Positions 35,252 to 47,189 of a stretch of DNA of 64,000 nucleotides are shown here, piece after piece. This DNA is from Gerris lacustris. Lineage: Eukaryota > Arthropoda > Insecta > Hemiptera > Gerridae. The stretch is from assembly GCA_951217055.1 (NCBI GenBank), contig OX578280.1:34415128-34479127 (forward strand). The letters run 5' to 3'. Below the pieces are notes generated by a model. That model was not told the DNA's origin. It did no database searches and saw only the letters and a program-made list of their open reading frames with translations. The translations under genes were made by a program, and so were the position numbers. Position 1 is the first letter of the stretch; every line of letters begins with the position of its first letter.

Positions 35252-36402
35252 ATTACCGTTACCGGGCGCCGGGGAATCTAGAAAAAGTTTGGATTTGGGA
35301 ACTCGATTTTTCACCTTTATTGGAAATTTCATTCTGAAAACGTTCAGATATTTGACATACTTACATGTGGTAATCTGTAATATGTTTTTTGAATTTTGTT
35401 AAATCAATTGCATTAAATCGAGTAAGATCCAAATCTTTTTAGGCTTGCTGTAAAATAAATATTCCATCGAAGATCGAAGTAAAGGGATAAATGCAATAGC
35501 TAAATTAGCTATTGCATAAACTTATGTCATTTGTGACAGAGATTTTAAAATAATTTTGTAGCTCGGTCTCATTTCAGAGTAAGAAATTATTTAATTTAAT
35601 TTCTAAACTTCAATTTTTTCCTCAATCAAACTTTCGGAATATTGAATAGATGGGGTAGATGTTCTGGAGGACTGGAGGATTTGGATTTGAAGTCCGATGT
35701 TTCGCTTCTACTACTGTTAGGCTTTTACATACAGACGTCATGCTGAAAACCACTCAGGAGGTCTTAAAAACACCCAACACAGATAATTCAGTTGAAATCT
35801 CGAAACAAAATTGTTGGGTGAAAACATAATTTTTCCTACGATAGGTGAGGAAAAGAAAAAAAGCTACATTTCATTTTTGTAGTCCCCGCAATATACACTG
35901 TCTGAGTGTTTTAAGCCTTAAAATAATTATTAAAAAAAAACTTCACATTAAATATTCTCGATAGTAGTAAAATATTTATATATTATCTTATAGGTTGATA
36001 AAGTATGAAAAAATCTATGTTATATTTAGCACAAATTCTAGATAATTACTAACCACAAAAAATTATTAACATTGTTATAATTATATAAATAGAAATAGAA
36101 TCATCGCTAATTCCTAAAAAAAGTATTGCTCCATTTGATAGCTTTAAACAGACAATCCAAAACCAAGATGACGTTTCAATGTAACCAAGATAAGAAAATA
36201 AATTATTTTTATTTAAAATAATTTTGAACATCTAATTAGTTAATCTGCTTAATATTGTCCCCAAATTAATTATGTATCATAATTATAACTATTGTAGAGT
36301 CAACCAAGAATAGCTAATAAAAATTATATTATACTTATTCTTGATCTAGGGTTTTTTCTCAGGGGGAGGGGGGGTGCAAAAGTACATTTTCCCTTTATTT
36401 TA
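35252..36402. other. Intergenic, no gene recognised
   Basis: AT-rich. A 60-codon minus frame at 36049-36231 has no splice context or conserved features and was not called. AAGCTAAATTAGCTATTGCA-type short palindromes lie near 35500. Confidence 0.5.
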
Positions 36403-36764
36403 AAACAGTGGTGATATACCTATAACCTTTTAGTAAACAAAACCAAGCACAACCTCACATCTTTGTCATTTTTTGACAGCTCGTTCCCATAATTTGTCAT
36501 GTGGGCACCTTTTTTGTTTTCATCAAAGTCTACTTTGATCAAAAAAGTTGGAGCCCACCCAATTCAACTTAGAGTCAAAGCTGACTTGGTCCAAGTATAC
36601 TTGGATCGTGTAAACAGGCCTTAAAAGTAGACTTTGATGAGAAAAAAATGGCGAATGGCGCCCACCTGAAAAACTATGAGAACGAGCTGTCAAAAAATGA
36701 CAAAGATGTAAGGTAGTGCTGGGTTATGTTTAATAGAAGGTTATATTATATATCACCACTGTTT
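36403..36764. mobile_element. Foldback / long-TIR MITE
   Basis: ACAGTGGTGATATA at the left is mirrored by TATATCACCACTGT at the right. The arms stay similar for about 110 bp on each side (ATCTTTGTCATTTTTTGACA and its complement, then GTGGGC/GCCCAC), leaving about 140 bp of unique centre. The flanks are TTTA and TTTAAA, so the duplication is ambiguous. The centre contains CCAAGTATACTTGGATCGTG, the unit repeated just downstream. Confidence 0.75.
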
Positions 36765-36864
36765 AAAAACTTAATAAGTACAATTCAACAGGAAAGTTCT
36801 AGAGGAAAAAACATTTCACACCATCTATCTTAACCTCTACTTTATAGAGTAACAAAGTTCCAGT

Positions 36865-37020
36865 ACTTGGACCAAGTTTACTTGGATCATGTAAACCTTA
36901 CTTCAAATTTCCACAAACACTTGGACCAAGTATACTTGGATCATGTAAACCTTACTTCAAATTTCCACAAACACTTGAACCAAGTGGATTTGATTAAAGA
37001 TACTTGGATCGTGTAAACTC
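36865..37020 (+). repeat. Tandem repeat, 54-bp unit, about 2.8 copies
   Basis: ACTTGGACCAAG begins copies at 36865, 36919 and 36973, each with TACTTGGATCATGTAAAC; the last copy is diverged. The same core occurs once in the foldback element at about 36580-36605. Confidence 0.85.
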
Positions 37021-37239
37021 TGCTAAAAAAAAGTCGGTCGTGATATTGGCAAGGCAAGGCAAGAAAAGAGTTTGAGACTAAATAAAAAAAAATCGGTCCG
37101 AGACAACTCAGACAAACTTTCAAAAACGAGTTCATAATTACTTAGCCCAGTGTTCTCCGTTTATTAGTTTTCGTGTTTTCGTAAGTATATTTAATTATTA
37201 TTGAACATTTCATCAAAATTTATTATAAAAATAACTTCT

Positions 37240-37700
37240 CCTCGGTGGGGAATCGAACCCGGCCTCTTTCCATCCGCGTTTAAAGCTATTTTCTCAGGAA
37301 CTAAATTTTTCCCGGGAAAACGGCATATATCGTTACATTCGTATTTAAATGGACTACATTTTTTTAAAAAAATTACCCAAATCGTCGGTACCGTTTTTGA
37401 GAAATATGTAGTTTGTTTGCAGAGTTTTTGGGGGGTAGCGCCCCTCAAATTTGAAGCTAAAATTAATTTCTCGATTTGGCCTCGGGGTAAGATTTTTCTG
37501 AACATGTATGCCAAATTTCGTCGAAATCGGCCCAGTAGTTTAGGCTCCACAGACGTCTGCACAGACAACAGGCAGACATTTTTTAAAAACCACTTTTTTG
37601 GACTCAGGGGACCTCAACTCAAAACGTGTAAATCCATCAAATTCTCAAAATCGAATTTTCGCGCCATCACAATACTTTCTCTTCATGTGAGAAAGTAAAA
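37240..37700 (+). repeat. Dispersed repeat family B, copy 1
   Basis: Shares ordered phrases with 45330-45640 and, inverted, 57600-57960: CGTTTTTGAGAAAT, GGGTAGCGCC, TCGATTTGGCCTCGG, ATGTATGCCAAATT, ACAGACAGACATTTTTTAAA and TTTCGCG..ATC..AATACTTT, ending in TGTGAGAAAGTAAAA. On the minus strand 37243-37260 carries GGGTTCGATTCCCC, a tRNA-like B box. Overlapping 118-165-codon frames on both strands are not genes. Confidence 0.7.
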
Positions 37701-37719
37701 AGGAATGACAGGTTGAAAG

Positions 37720-38519
37720 AATGGAAGAAAGAAAAATACGTAATAGCGAAGACAACCCGTAAAGATGGTTGGGGATATGGCTATACAATAGCGTTAAGTA
37801 GGCACAGACTTGCTATATCTAGTGTACCTACAGCTAAATCAGATCAGATAGGATAGCTTTAATTATTAAAGATATACTTTAATATAATTATATAAAGAAT
37901 TATTTTTCTCCTCATTGTTTCTACACAAATAAACATTCCATTTCTCTTTCATACGCAGTTCAGAAATACTATAATTTCTGAAATTGCGTACGAATTGACA
38001 CTTATGAGGAGAGAAGGAATACCAAAATGGTATAATAACCAGAACAAAAAGTTTTATAATTGTAATTTTAAAAATTTTTAATTCTAATTCCTAAACTAAG
38101 CTTATTTGGTTCATTTCAATTGTTAATTTATTTTTTTCTGAAGTTATTTTATTTTTTAAGCTCGTTTTGCAGCCCCCGCTTGTCCCTTCCAGCTTTAGGT
38201 AAGTATGTGCTAAGATACGTACCTCATGTCTAGATTACAATGTTCGAATTTCGTAGAAAATTGATTAAATCGTTACCAAATCAGAAGTATTTCAATTTCG
38301 ATTCCGTTTCACATAGAACCCCTAGTACCCTAACAGACATTATTTAAATACTACACATTTGAAAAACGTTCATCTCGCAGTCACTTTAATTGTATATGAA
38401 GCCATAGTATAAGCATTGATTTTTAAATAAGCTTTAGAATGACCCAAAGAGAAATAAAATTATCACAAAAGTTGGCCTTTTTAATTATTGAAGCGAGCTT
38501 CTTACATTCAACGAAATAT
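37720..38519. other. Intergenic, no gene recognised
   Basis: AT-rich with no ORF, RNA or transposon termini seen. Confidence 0.5.
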
Positions 38520-38521
38520 GC

Positions 38522-38564
<43 letters not shown>

Positions 38565-39010
38565 GTGTAACGTTTACGTGTCCGACGATAACTTGAGTAA
38601 AAGTTGGCCGATTTAGTTGAAATTTGGTATACATGATCCTCTTACTAATACTCAGGCTAAGTTCGTTGGACAGCGTGATCCGCCCAAGAGTTCGCGCGCA
38701 ATGCTCGCATAAACGAGAGGTTCAAAAATTAAATTGGAATTTCAGGACGGGAAAAGATTCTATCATCATCTATTCGATGAGACGAACATTTTTTTCAAAT
38801 AACATTTTTTAGTAAAACCAACAGCTACACCGCTATCAATTAATAAAGATCGCTAAAACTATTAAAGCGGACCTAAACGTTTATAATAGAGAAAACAACC
38901 TTTTTACCGATATCTTACGTTCTAACCTAACGATTTTAATAAAACTTCATATACACCATCTAATGCACAATTGAAACAAGCATGCAAAATTTCAATTTTA
39001 TACATGCAGT
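38520..39010 (+). repeat. Dispersed repeat family C with (CTGT)n head
   Basis: A CTGT microsatellite (about 38527-38566) is followed by ATTTAGTTGAAATTTGGTAT, AAGTTCGTTGGACAGCGTGA and TTTTAGTAAAACCAACAGC. The later part is homologous to 11000-11290 in inverse orientation. No protein is supported. Confidence 0.65.
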
Positions 39011-39251
39011 AGTTTTTTTGTAGCTAAGAAATACATTTTATAATAATTGAAAAGAATATGTGTGGTTAGAGGAATAGTAAGAATACGGGGTGGTTCCCTT
39101 ACTACTAGCCGCTGTACTACTACCAGACCCACTATCTATCAACTCATCATGATTCATGATTATCTATTTTTTCAATATTCAATACATATTTATTACCATA
39201 CGCTCGCTTCAATGATAGAGCCACGCGATGCCTAGTTTATATATAGTCTTA

Positions 39252-39432
39252 AGGCGGGGATACACTAGAGTACTAGAGCATTCGCCCCGAATTAGCATGC
39301 ATTCGCCCCCGAACGAGCATGCGTTCGTCCCCGAATAAGCATGCGTTCGCCCCGTTTGCTAAGAAATGGTGAGGGCAAGCCAAATGGAAACGCATGCTCA
39401 TTCAGGGTGAATGCTCAAGTGTATCTCCGCCT
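39252..39432. mobile_element. PIF/Harbinger-type MITE with internal 22-bp repeats
   Basis: AGGCGGGGATACACT and AGTGTATCTCCGCCT are flanked by TTA on both sides (39249-39251 and 39433-39435). A TTA/TAA 3-bp duplication is the Harbinger signature. The interior has about 3.5 tandem copies of GAGCATGCGTTCGCCCCCGA-like units. Confidence 0.82.
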
Positions 39433-39966
39433 TTAGGAATATAATCGACTTGAATTTAAATATGTATATACATATGGATGTACCCAACGATCTGAACAAA
39501 CATAGTTCAAAAAACCTTGTTCATTCTTACATGTAAATCGAAATTCATTATTGCTACATTTAAAAAAAACTATTATTGCAGACTGGTGCCGAAATGTAAT
39601 TTTACTAACGACGAAGAAACTAAAAAGGGTTAAAGCTGTTCTGTATAAAATTATTCCCTAGTGAACTTTGAATTTTTAGTGTTGATAATATTCTGTAGAC
39701 ACAAATAAATTTGTGTGCACAAGAAAAATGTAACTTTTAAAAGAAAGACTGCTCCATTTTCCTGTTAAATTGCTAAAATGAGGCTTAAAATCATTTATCT
39801 CTAAAATGTTGATATAAAAATCGGTCCAAAACAGTTTCAAATATATATATATATATATAAATCCCATAAAATCTAATTTAATCAATTCATAATTAAAAAA
39901 TATTTAACAAGAATTCAACAAGCTTATATTTCGTGGTAAAACTAAAGCAGCCGGTGCGGCCTCTAG

Positions 39967-42670
39967 CAGAGCATATTTTAACATATTAACTGGGCGACAC
40001 TAGTGTCGCCCAGTGCTAAGGTTTTGTCGCCCAGTGACTAGAGGTAGTGCCGGCAGTTTTTTATGCCATAAATCAAAAATTTACAATCATTCAAAATTAT
40101 TTTTGTTACTAGGGTCATTATCAAAAAAAGTGACACTTTGAAAATTCTGAGCAAACCTTTATGCCCAAAATTTATTTTCCCGTTTGATCTAGCTAGTGCT
40201 TTATTTTGATGCTGAACATCTATACAATAAGAATATGTACGTGCGTCACGGGATTTTAAGTTTTACTATTTTTTTAATCAATTTTCAAACAAGATAAGTC
40301 AAGTTTTTTAGTCACAATAGTTACCGGAATTTTCTTCACCTTACCGACATGCAAAATGATATTTACCACCTGGAAATCGTCACACAGGCTCAAACCAATA
40401 TTATTGTCTAGGACATTTCATACATTGGTTTTAATTTCTGAAAAAATTAATTAATTATAAATTTGTCACGATAGTTACCGTTCAAGTTCCTTATTAAAGT
40501 TCCTGGCCATAAAATGTTGTTGTTAACTGATTAGATTTTATTTCCTACATAAGTCATTGTACACACAACTCTCTGAAGAGGACGATTTTTTTTTTTTAAA
40601 AAATAACTTATTTTAATTTAATTTTTTTAGTAACTATCGTGACATGTAGTGCGCTGGGTAATTAATGTGACATCTATCTTATCCCTGGGTAACTATCGTG
40701 ACATAAACTAAAACATGGTGGTCAAACCGCCCTAATGTATTAATGCTTTCAAAGGAAAGCATAAGTATTTTGTATGCTTCTGGGGTATATTCTCAAAAAA
40801 TATGCAACAGCTTTAAATGCATTTTTACTGGTCTTATATTACTTTGTAATATAAGACCAGGAAAAATATAGCGAACTTAAAATTATCAGCTGTACAAATT
40901 CAAAATGGCGGATAATTCACGTCACGCGGATATTTTTTTTTTTTTTTTTTTGTTTAATTTCGAGTGGGTTATCAAATGAAAGGTATTGAAGAGTAGATTA
41001 CAAAAATTTATAACACTTGTGGATAGAGTTTAATTTTCCGCGCCATTTTGTCAAAAAACATCAAAATTTTGCTTGCCCTCCCCCCTAAAACTATATTTCT
41101 GCTATTACTAAAAATATAAAAAAATATGCAAAATGTGCAGTCTGCTGGGCCATAGAAAAAATAAGAATATCAATTTGATCTGATAAACTGGGAATCCACT
41201 CGGGAAACATGTTTAATTTTTCATGCCATTTTGTCAAAAAAAAATTGCGGTCCCCCCCCCCCCCCCCCTCTAATACTACACGATACCAACGAAACCCTTT
41301 TTTACGTGAGACTTCACGACTTACCATTTTTTTATATTAATTATTTTTTAAGTACAACATGAATGGTAACAAATGTGACTTTAAATAATCATACGCCCCA
41401 TGATTTTTGAAGAGAATTGTTGTGTGACCGAGGCTTACTTTAGAAGACGCGAAGACGAACTTTAGGTTATAAAGGAATGATTCTGTTAACTGCAAAGCAC
41501 TGAAATCCCACTCTTCAGTCAAACAGTGCAGCTAAATTCTTAGTAACTATTGTGACGAAGCTATCATGGCGGATTGCTGGGACAAGCCTTTTTATTAAAC
41601 TCCCGACAAATTACACCGAAATAAGAAAGAAATTATGTTTAATATCACAAACTACATTATATTTCCTATCTAGGCTCATAGTTAGAAAGTCAAAGAAACA
41701 TATTTTTTGAGCATGGTAACTAAGGTTACAAGGGGCTGGGACTAACTATCGTGACCCTTTAGAATATATATATTTTTAAATTTCTCCTTCCTAAAAAGGA
41801 TATTTAAGAATCTGACCACACCGAAATGACGAATTTCAACTGTAGAAAATTTTTTATAGGGTTGTAGATTTTTTAATTATGAGGAGTGCAAGTAATAAAA
41901 TGTTTCAACTCGCACACAGTGAAAGTGTCACTTTTTTGAAAATGGCCCACTACTTATTAGAAATCCGTGACAGTAAAGTGATATGTTATCACTTAATTAC
42001 TGAGCCCAGAGCCCACCTGGAGCAAGGCCATAGAGGCTAGGACTGCAAGTAGATGACTTCCAAGAACGGAATTATATGCAGAAGCGGGCTAAGTCAGCTG
42101 ACAGCAGTAATAGCGGGATTTAATTAATTTAAAATGCTTTACTGTATTTATTTAATAGAACCTAGTTCAGCTAAATATCAAACCTGTAACAAGCAATGGG
42201 TTTCTACAATAAAAAAACTGTTTTCTTTAAATTATAATAAGTAATTGTTTTTCATTCATCTGTAAAAATTTTTGTTTTGATCTTGAAGAATGTCTTAAGT
42301 TGTAATTTCTAACTCGTTTTTAAAAAATATTTTTTATTACAACAGCACTTCAGTTAGTTAAGTTACATTTTAAAAACCTGTATTTACTGAAATAACATAA
42401 AGTAAATAATTATATTCTTCCTTTAAGTTGTGGATTTTGTTTTTCCCTAATAAACTAATTAAAGAGGGAAATGTAGAAGAGATTCAATTAGTTAAAAAAT
42501 AGCTCAAAGTTGCGTTTTTAAGCTTTAAATTTTCCAAAATTTTCCGGGAGAGGACCCCGGACCCCCCCCCCCCCCCCCCTCATTGCTCGGAGTATTCCAT
42601 ACCCCCCCCCCCCCCCCCCTCCCAAAGTCCTAGTTTGTCGCCCAGTAAAAATTCCTTAAAATATGCTCTG
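39967..42670. mobile_element. Nonautonomous hAT element (A), 2.7 kb, 8-bp TSD
   Basis: CAGAGCATATTTTAA and TTAAAATATGCTCTG form the termini, followed by ACTGGGCGAC in both arms. GCCTCTAG is duplicated exactly (39959-39966 and 42671-42678). A perfect 26-bp palindrome (half-site ACTGGGCGACACT, 39989-40014) lies next to the left end. The motif TAACTATCGTGAC occurs six times inside, inverted in the left half and direct in the right half. There is no transposase frame. A perfect hairpin with 15-bp arms (GGTCTTATATTAC core) sits at 40828-40860, and C18 runs lie near the right end. Confidence 0.88.
40940..41300 (+). repeat. Dispersed repeat family D copy inside hAT element A
   Basis: TTTCGAGTGGGTTATCAAAT GAAAGGTATTGAAGAGTAG matches the phrases at 17966-18440. 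A long C run and TTTTGTCAAAAAA phrases follow. No gene. Confidence 0.55.
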
Positions 42671-43192
42671 GCCTCTAGGGAATCCAATCCCGAGCCGATT
42701 CACCCCTACGGCAATACCGGGATTGTAAAAGTAACAGTCCTGGGATTTCGGGATTTGAAATTTTTTACGTTTTAAGGTATTTTGAATGGCTCCAGCTACA
42801 CTTACAAAACTTTTAAATCAAGAAATTGAAAAAAATGAAAACTGTTGAATCAAGAGCTCAGACGAAAACTGACCTTCTAAGTACCATAAGAAAAGAAATG
42901 CCTCTATTTGAAAAGAAAATGGCGGAATGCTGTAACAATTTTGTTTAAGTTTTACAAATTCGAATAATTTTAAAACCTAAACAGCATTTTTTTATGAACA
43001 TGTCAAGTATGCAGAGTTTTGTTTGTTGCTAAAACGTATTACGGGAATTGGTTGTTTTCATTAGGTACGTCTTTAACTTATACATACTATTAATATACAT
43101 TTAGGACATATATTAATAATTCATTCAAATGAAATTGCATTTATTTGTACAAATGCAACAGTTTAAATATACAACTTCAACTTATTGCCTAA

Positions 43193-43664
43193 AGCGGCCC
43201 ACACACTAACAGTTTAACTGAAGATAACGATCTGTCCGTCCACGGAGCATGGCCACACACTCGTCAGTTTTCCTTAAGATGACGGACTGCAGTCGGAGGT
43301 GGACTGTAGGTGTGTGGAGGGTAGAGGCAAGGATCGGATGGAAGGAGAGACGACAGTCCGTGGACTGTCAGGCCTGTGCCTTAAGATCAATGCCGCCCTA
43401 CACTATCAGTCGGCCTACAGGCGTGTAGAGTGATTCGTCTTTATTTTGTTTATTTCCCTTCGTCGGACTGCAGTTAAATATCGACAGATATCGGCCTGCA
43501 GGCATTCATCGCACAGTGTATGGTGCATACAGGCACAGATCTGTAGTTCTTTACGATTGCCTGCAGGCGGTGGACGGGTAATGTGTGGTGGTTTGAGATT
43601 TTGGCCTTACGATAATCGTATACGATAACGGCCTGCAGTTAAACTGTAAGTGTGTGGGCCCCTT
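43193..43664. mobile_element. PIF/Harbinger-type MITE (C) nested in hAT B
   Basis: AGCGGCCCACACACTAACAG and the mirrored CTTACAG...GTGTGTGGGCCCCTT terminate a 472-bp GC-richer insert flanked by TAA (43190-43192 and 43665-43667). Multiple GGCCTGCAG/CTGCAGTC motifs recur inside. No transposase. Confidence 0.82.
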
Positions 43665-44523
43665 TAAAATCACTGTGCAGCTTGTTTCTTTGTTCACGTA
43701 CCTACTGCTAGAGGTCGACCAAGAAGTCATGGAAATGTGAGGAGTACGCTAGTGTCGTCATGTACAGTCAGTTTTTGATATAATAGACCACGGTCAAAAA
43801 ACACAGTGTTGTTCTTTTGTTATTAATAATTTTATTTTTGATAACTTCTATATTTTTTTAATATTTTATGCAACAGGCAACACTGTACCTGATAAGAAAT
43901 CACTAATAATGTACGATAATATCTTTATATTATTATTCATAATAATATTCTTTCAATTTAAATCGATTTTCTTCTTTCATAATCTATTATTTCTTCCTTT
44001 TTATTCCTGAGTTATTTGGATTTAGGACAGGTGTGACTATAATTCGTATTGTATAAAAACAAACAAAACAGGAAACCTAACAGAGTGGAAACCTTCTTGT
44101 TGTTATTATTCGTGAGATTTGACGTAACTGCGCATGTCATACAAACTAGAAATGGGTGTTGTCTTAGCACCCGACTGTACTGACTTCGGCACTACTCGGA
44201 AGTTCCGATTTTAAACGAAGTTAAGCTTTCCGTTTCTCCCGTGTTCATGACTTCTTGGTCGACCTCTACCTACCTAACCACATTGACGAAAATGTTTTTG
44301 CTCCATTAGTGTAATTATTAATATTGATCAATATTTTTTCAAACAAAATAAATGCTAAATAAATATGGCTTATTTGGTTATAATAATAATTAAATAATAA
44401 TACTACATCATAACTACATGCTTTTAGGCTTTTTATCAGTCTAGTTGGAATTTGGCCATCCCCGGAATTGGGCTAATCCCGGGATCGAAAAATGCGTCCG
44501 GGATTGGATTCCCTAGGGACCTC

Positions 44524-45329
44524 ACTCCAACGTAACCCCCCCCCCCCCCCCTACTAGAAGGGGGTTCCGGGGGTCCCCCCGGGACAATTTTGAAAAATAA
44601 ACGTTCAAAAACAGCATTTTGAGCAGTTTAGGACATAAACCCACTCTGCTGCAATCAGGTGGGTTTCGTGTGAAAACTTAAATCATTTTAAGTATTATTT
44701 TTTATAAACAATTTCTTTATTAGCACGTCACGTGCTGTTATAATACTCTCAATAAATAAATAGGTAATTAGTTTTATACGAACAATTAAATCAGCAAAAC
44801 ATTGCCTGTCTCACTCGCCCCGGGCGAGTTTCGGTACAGCGTCTCTGCACAGCACTTATTTAATACGATCCCTGCCATTAAAAAAAACCTTTGTTGTTTC
44901 AGGTTATCATAATTTAGTAGTATACTCTCAACAAAAGATAATTTTTTGTATTTGGAAAAAAAAAAAATCCAGTTTAATACATGATGTCCCTAATCAAATT
45001 TGTAGTCACTCACTGACAAAAAAAATGTAACAAAGGATTTAAAAGAAATCTTAGTGCCGATAATTTTATTTTGACTAAACTCGGCAATAGTCCACCCCTT
45101 CCGTGTAATCGATGTCTTTCAAAGTTGTACAGTTGGCTTCGATATATCAATTCATCCCTTCCATTCGTATATAATAAATAATATATGTATATAATAAAAT
45201 AATAATTATATATGTTTGATTTGTTCATAGGAGAGTTGATATCCCTTTGTCAAAAAATACGTTGGAGTGAAAATACCTAACTTATTGTTTGACTTAAATG
45301 TATTACTGGTATAATACCAACAAATATTC
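44524..45329. other. Intergenic, no gene recognised
   Basis: It contains a C16 run followed by GGGGGTTCCGGGGGTCCCCC near 44560-44582, then AT-rich sequence. No ORF or element ends that I can support. Confidence 0.5.
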
Positions 45330-45640
45330 CCTTATTTAAATGTTAATACCGTTTTCGCGAAATATTTTTTTTCCAGAGTTTTGGGGGATAGCGCCATTAA
45401 ATTTAAAGCTTTAATTAATTTCTCAATTTAACCTCGACCACGGGGTACGATTTTTCTGATCATGTATGCCAAATTGTATCGAAAATGGCCCTGCAGTTTT
45501 TGGCACCCCGAGTTTCCACAGTGTACAGACAGACATTTAAAAAAAAAACTTTGAACTCATACCACCTTAAAACGAAATCAAAATCTAATTTTTCGCGTTA
45601 TCGCAACACTTTTTCCCTGTGTGAGAAAGTAAAAGTGCAC
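45330..45640 (+). repeat. Dispersed repeat family B, copy 2
   Basis: Same ordered phrases as 37330-37700 (ACCGTTTTCGCGAAAT, GGGGGATAGCGCC, CATGTATGCCAAATT, CAGACAGACATTTAAAAAAA, GTGTGAGAAAGTAAAA), diverged by perhaps a fifth of positions by eye. Confidence 0.7.
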
Positions 45641-45801
45641 AGTATCACTATCTTAATTACTTATTGACTTAATATATAAATACCGTTATTTTCTGCTTCG
45701 TATGTAGTAATCTATATATTTTTAAATCAGAAGTGATTGTATACAAGGAGTGACGTTTTCACAAAGTTAGTTGTTTCTAGCGAGATTTGGTGTAAAATAA
45801 A

Positions 45802-45955
45802 AATCTTTAGACTCAAGCGAACTTTAAATCTAAACACCCGCTCGGACGTATACTTTCATTTACCGAGATTTTGAGGAAAGTAAATCTTCAGACTCAGGCG
45901 AACTTTAAATCGAAACACTCGCTCGGACGTTCACTTTTCTTTACAACTCTAAATG
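45802..45955 (+). repeat. Tandem duplication, about 81-bp unit x 2
   Basis: GACTCAAGCGAACTTTAAAT and CGCTCGGACGT recur once at about 45802 and again at about 45883, with several mismatches. Confidence 0.75.
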
Positions 45956-47189
45956 TATCGTCTCAATTTTCAATTGACAAGTCAATTACACTGTGACACA
46001 ATAATATAATACAATTAAATCAAATTTAATTAATTTACAAAACAAATAAAAACTATTATAGTTAGGTGATAAACACGAAAGTAATACAAGCATCAACGTA
46101 GTGTAAAACAGTCAAATATGTAAGCAAAACAAACATAACCATTTGAATAAAGAGAATGCTAGCGATAGAATGAGGTCTCACATAGGAAACCATTTTAAAA
46201 AAATTAAAAGTTCGAGGTGAGGAGCAATAATGAAGAGGCATTGGAAAGTGTCAGTAACAAGTGCTGAGCTGACACTTATTTATGAGATTTATGATCTTAA
46301 ACCAAAAAAAATACTCTTTAAAACCAAGAGAAAAAGGTTTTAACAGACCAATCCGCCCAGAAAAAAAGGTTTATGATATGAACCCAATTCCTTTAAAGAG
46401 GCTCGAAATAACTCACGAGAAAGTTTTATTTTTTATTTTTACTTTTAGGAAGAGAAATTATTAAATAATTTGTACACATGTTGAATCCTTATATACTTAA
46501 TTATTATATTTTAAATATACATATGATTGGAGTGGTCTGTACATTTATCCGATTGGGCTCAAATTTTGTATTTCCACTAAATGAGTAGTCCTGATAACGA
46601 ATTTAAGATTAGAAAATTGTCTGTTTGTCTGTGCGTCAATCACGTCTAAACGGCTGAACAGATTTTGTTGGTTTTTGGGTACAATGTTAGGCTCAATTCT
46701 GCGGGTGATATAGGCTATAAAACATTTGAGTAGCTCAATATGAGGTGGGGAACGGGGCTTCTAAATAGATTTCAAAATTATAATTTTATTTTTTATAAAA
46801 AATGTATTTAACCTAATTTGTAGTAGAAGCTACAAACGATATTTTATGTTTTGTGAAAATTTCTGTAGGAAGAACACTTCAATCGCTGTAAAAAAATATT
46901 TTGATTCATTTTTAAAACAAACGTAACAGAGAGAAACATAATATATTTACAAAAAAAACATACAAGAGGCTGCTCATTTATAATGAGTTGCTAAATACAC
47001 AGCTTACTAAATCAATCTTTTAACAGACAATAACTTATTAAATAGTGCAAAATTTACAAGAAATTAAAGTATATAATCATCATTATACATTTGTCAAAAT
47101 AGTAACTTTTAAAAAAATTAACTTATATAGTCAATATATTTGTTTTGTCAAAAAAATAAATAAACAAAATGTCAAAAATAAAATTAAGT
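45956..47189. other. Gene-free stretch, probably including the 3' UTR of the R2-like element
   Basis: The minus-strand region downstream of the R2-like stop codon. No poly(A) or target-site duplication marks the element's 3' end. A repeat phrase AAACGGCTGAACAGATTTTG (about 46650) belongs to a common insect dispersed repeat. No further gene. Confidence 0.45.

Larger units (their letters stand above)
39964..44515. mobile_element. Outer hAT element (B), interrupted by element A
   Basis: The right terminus reads CGGGATTGGATTCCCTA (to 44515). The matching left terminus TAGGGAATCCAATCCCG resumes at 42676 after element A, which inserted across the boundary of B: the first copy of its left TAG is at 39964-39966. 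Putative 8-bp duplications are gcggcctc (39956-39963) and gggacctc (44516-44523), 6 of 8 matching. TAGGGAATCCAATCCCGG ends are typical of hAT. Apart from element C the interior is non-coding and AT-rich. Confidence 0.75.

Noticed and set aside
36049..36231. 60-codon hydrophobic minus frame
   Set aside because: No acceptor or donor around it and no recognisable motif.
37191..37698. Overlapping 125- and 165-codon frames on opposite strands
   Set aside because: They coincide with dispersed repeat family B; the same phrases recur elsewhere with stops.
43446..43628. 60-codon plus frame
   Set aside because: Lies wholly within the Harbinger-type MITE and has no transposase motif.
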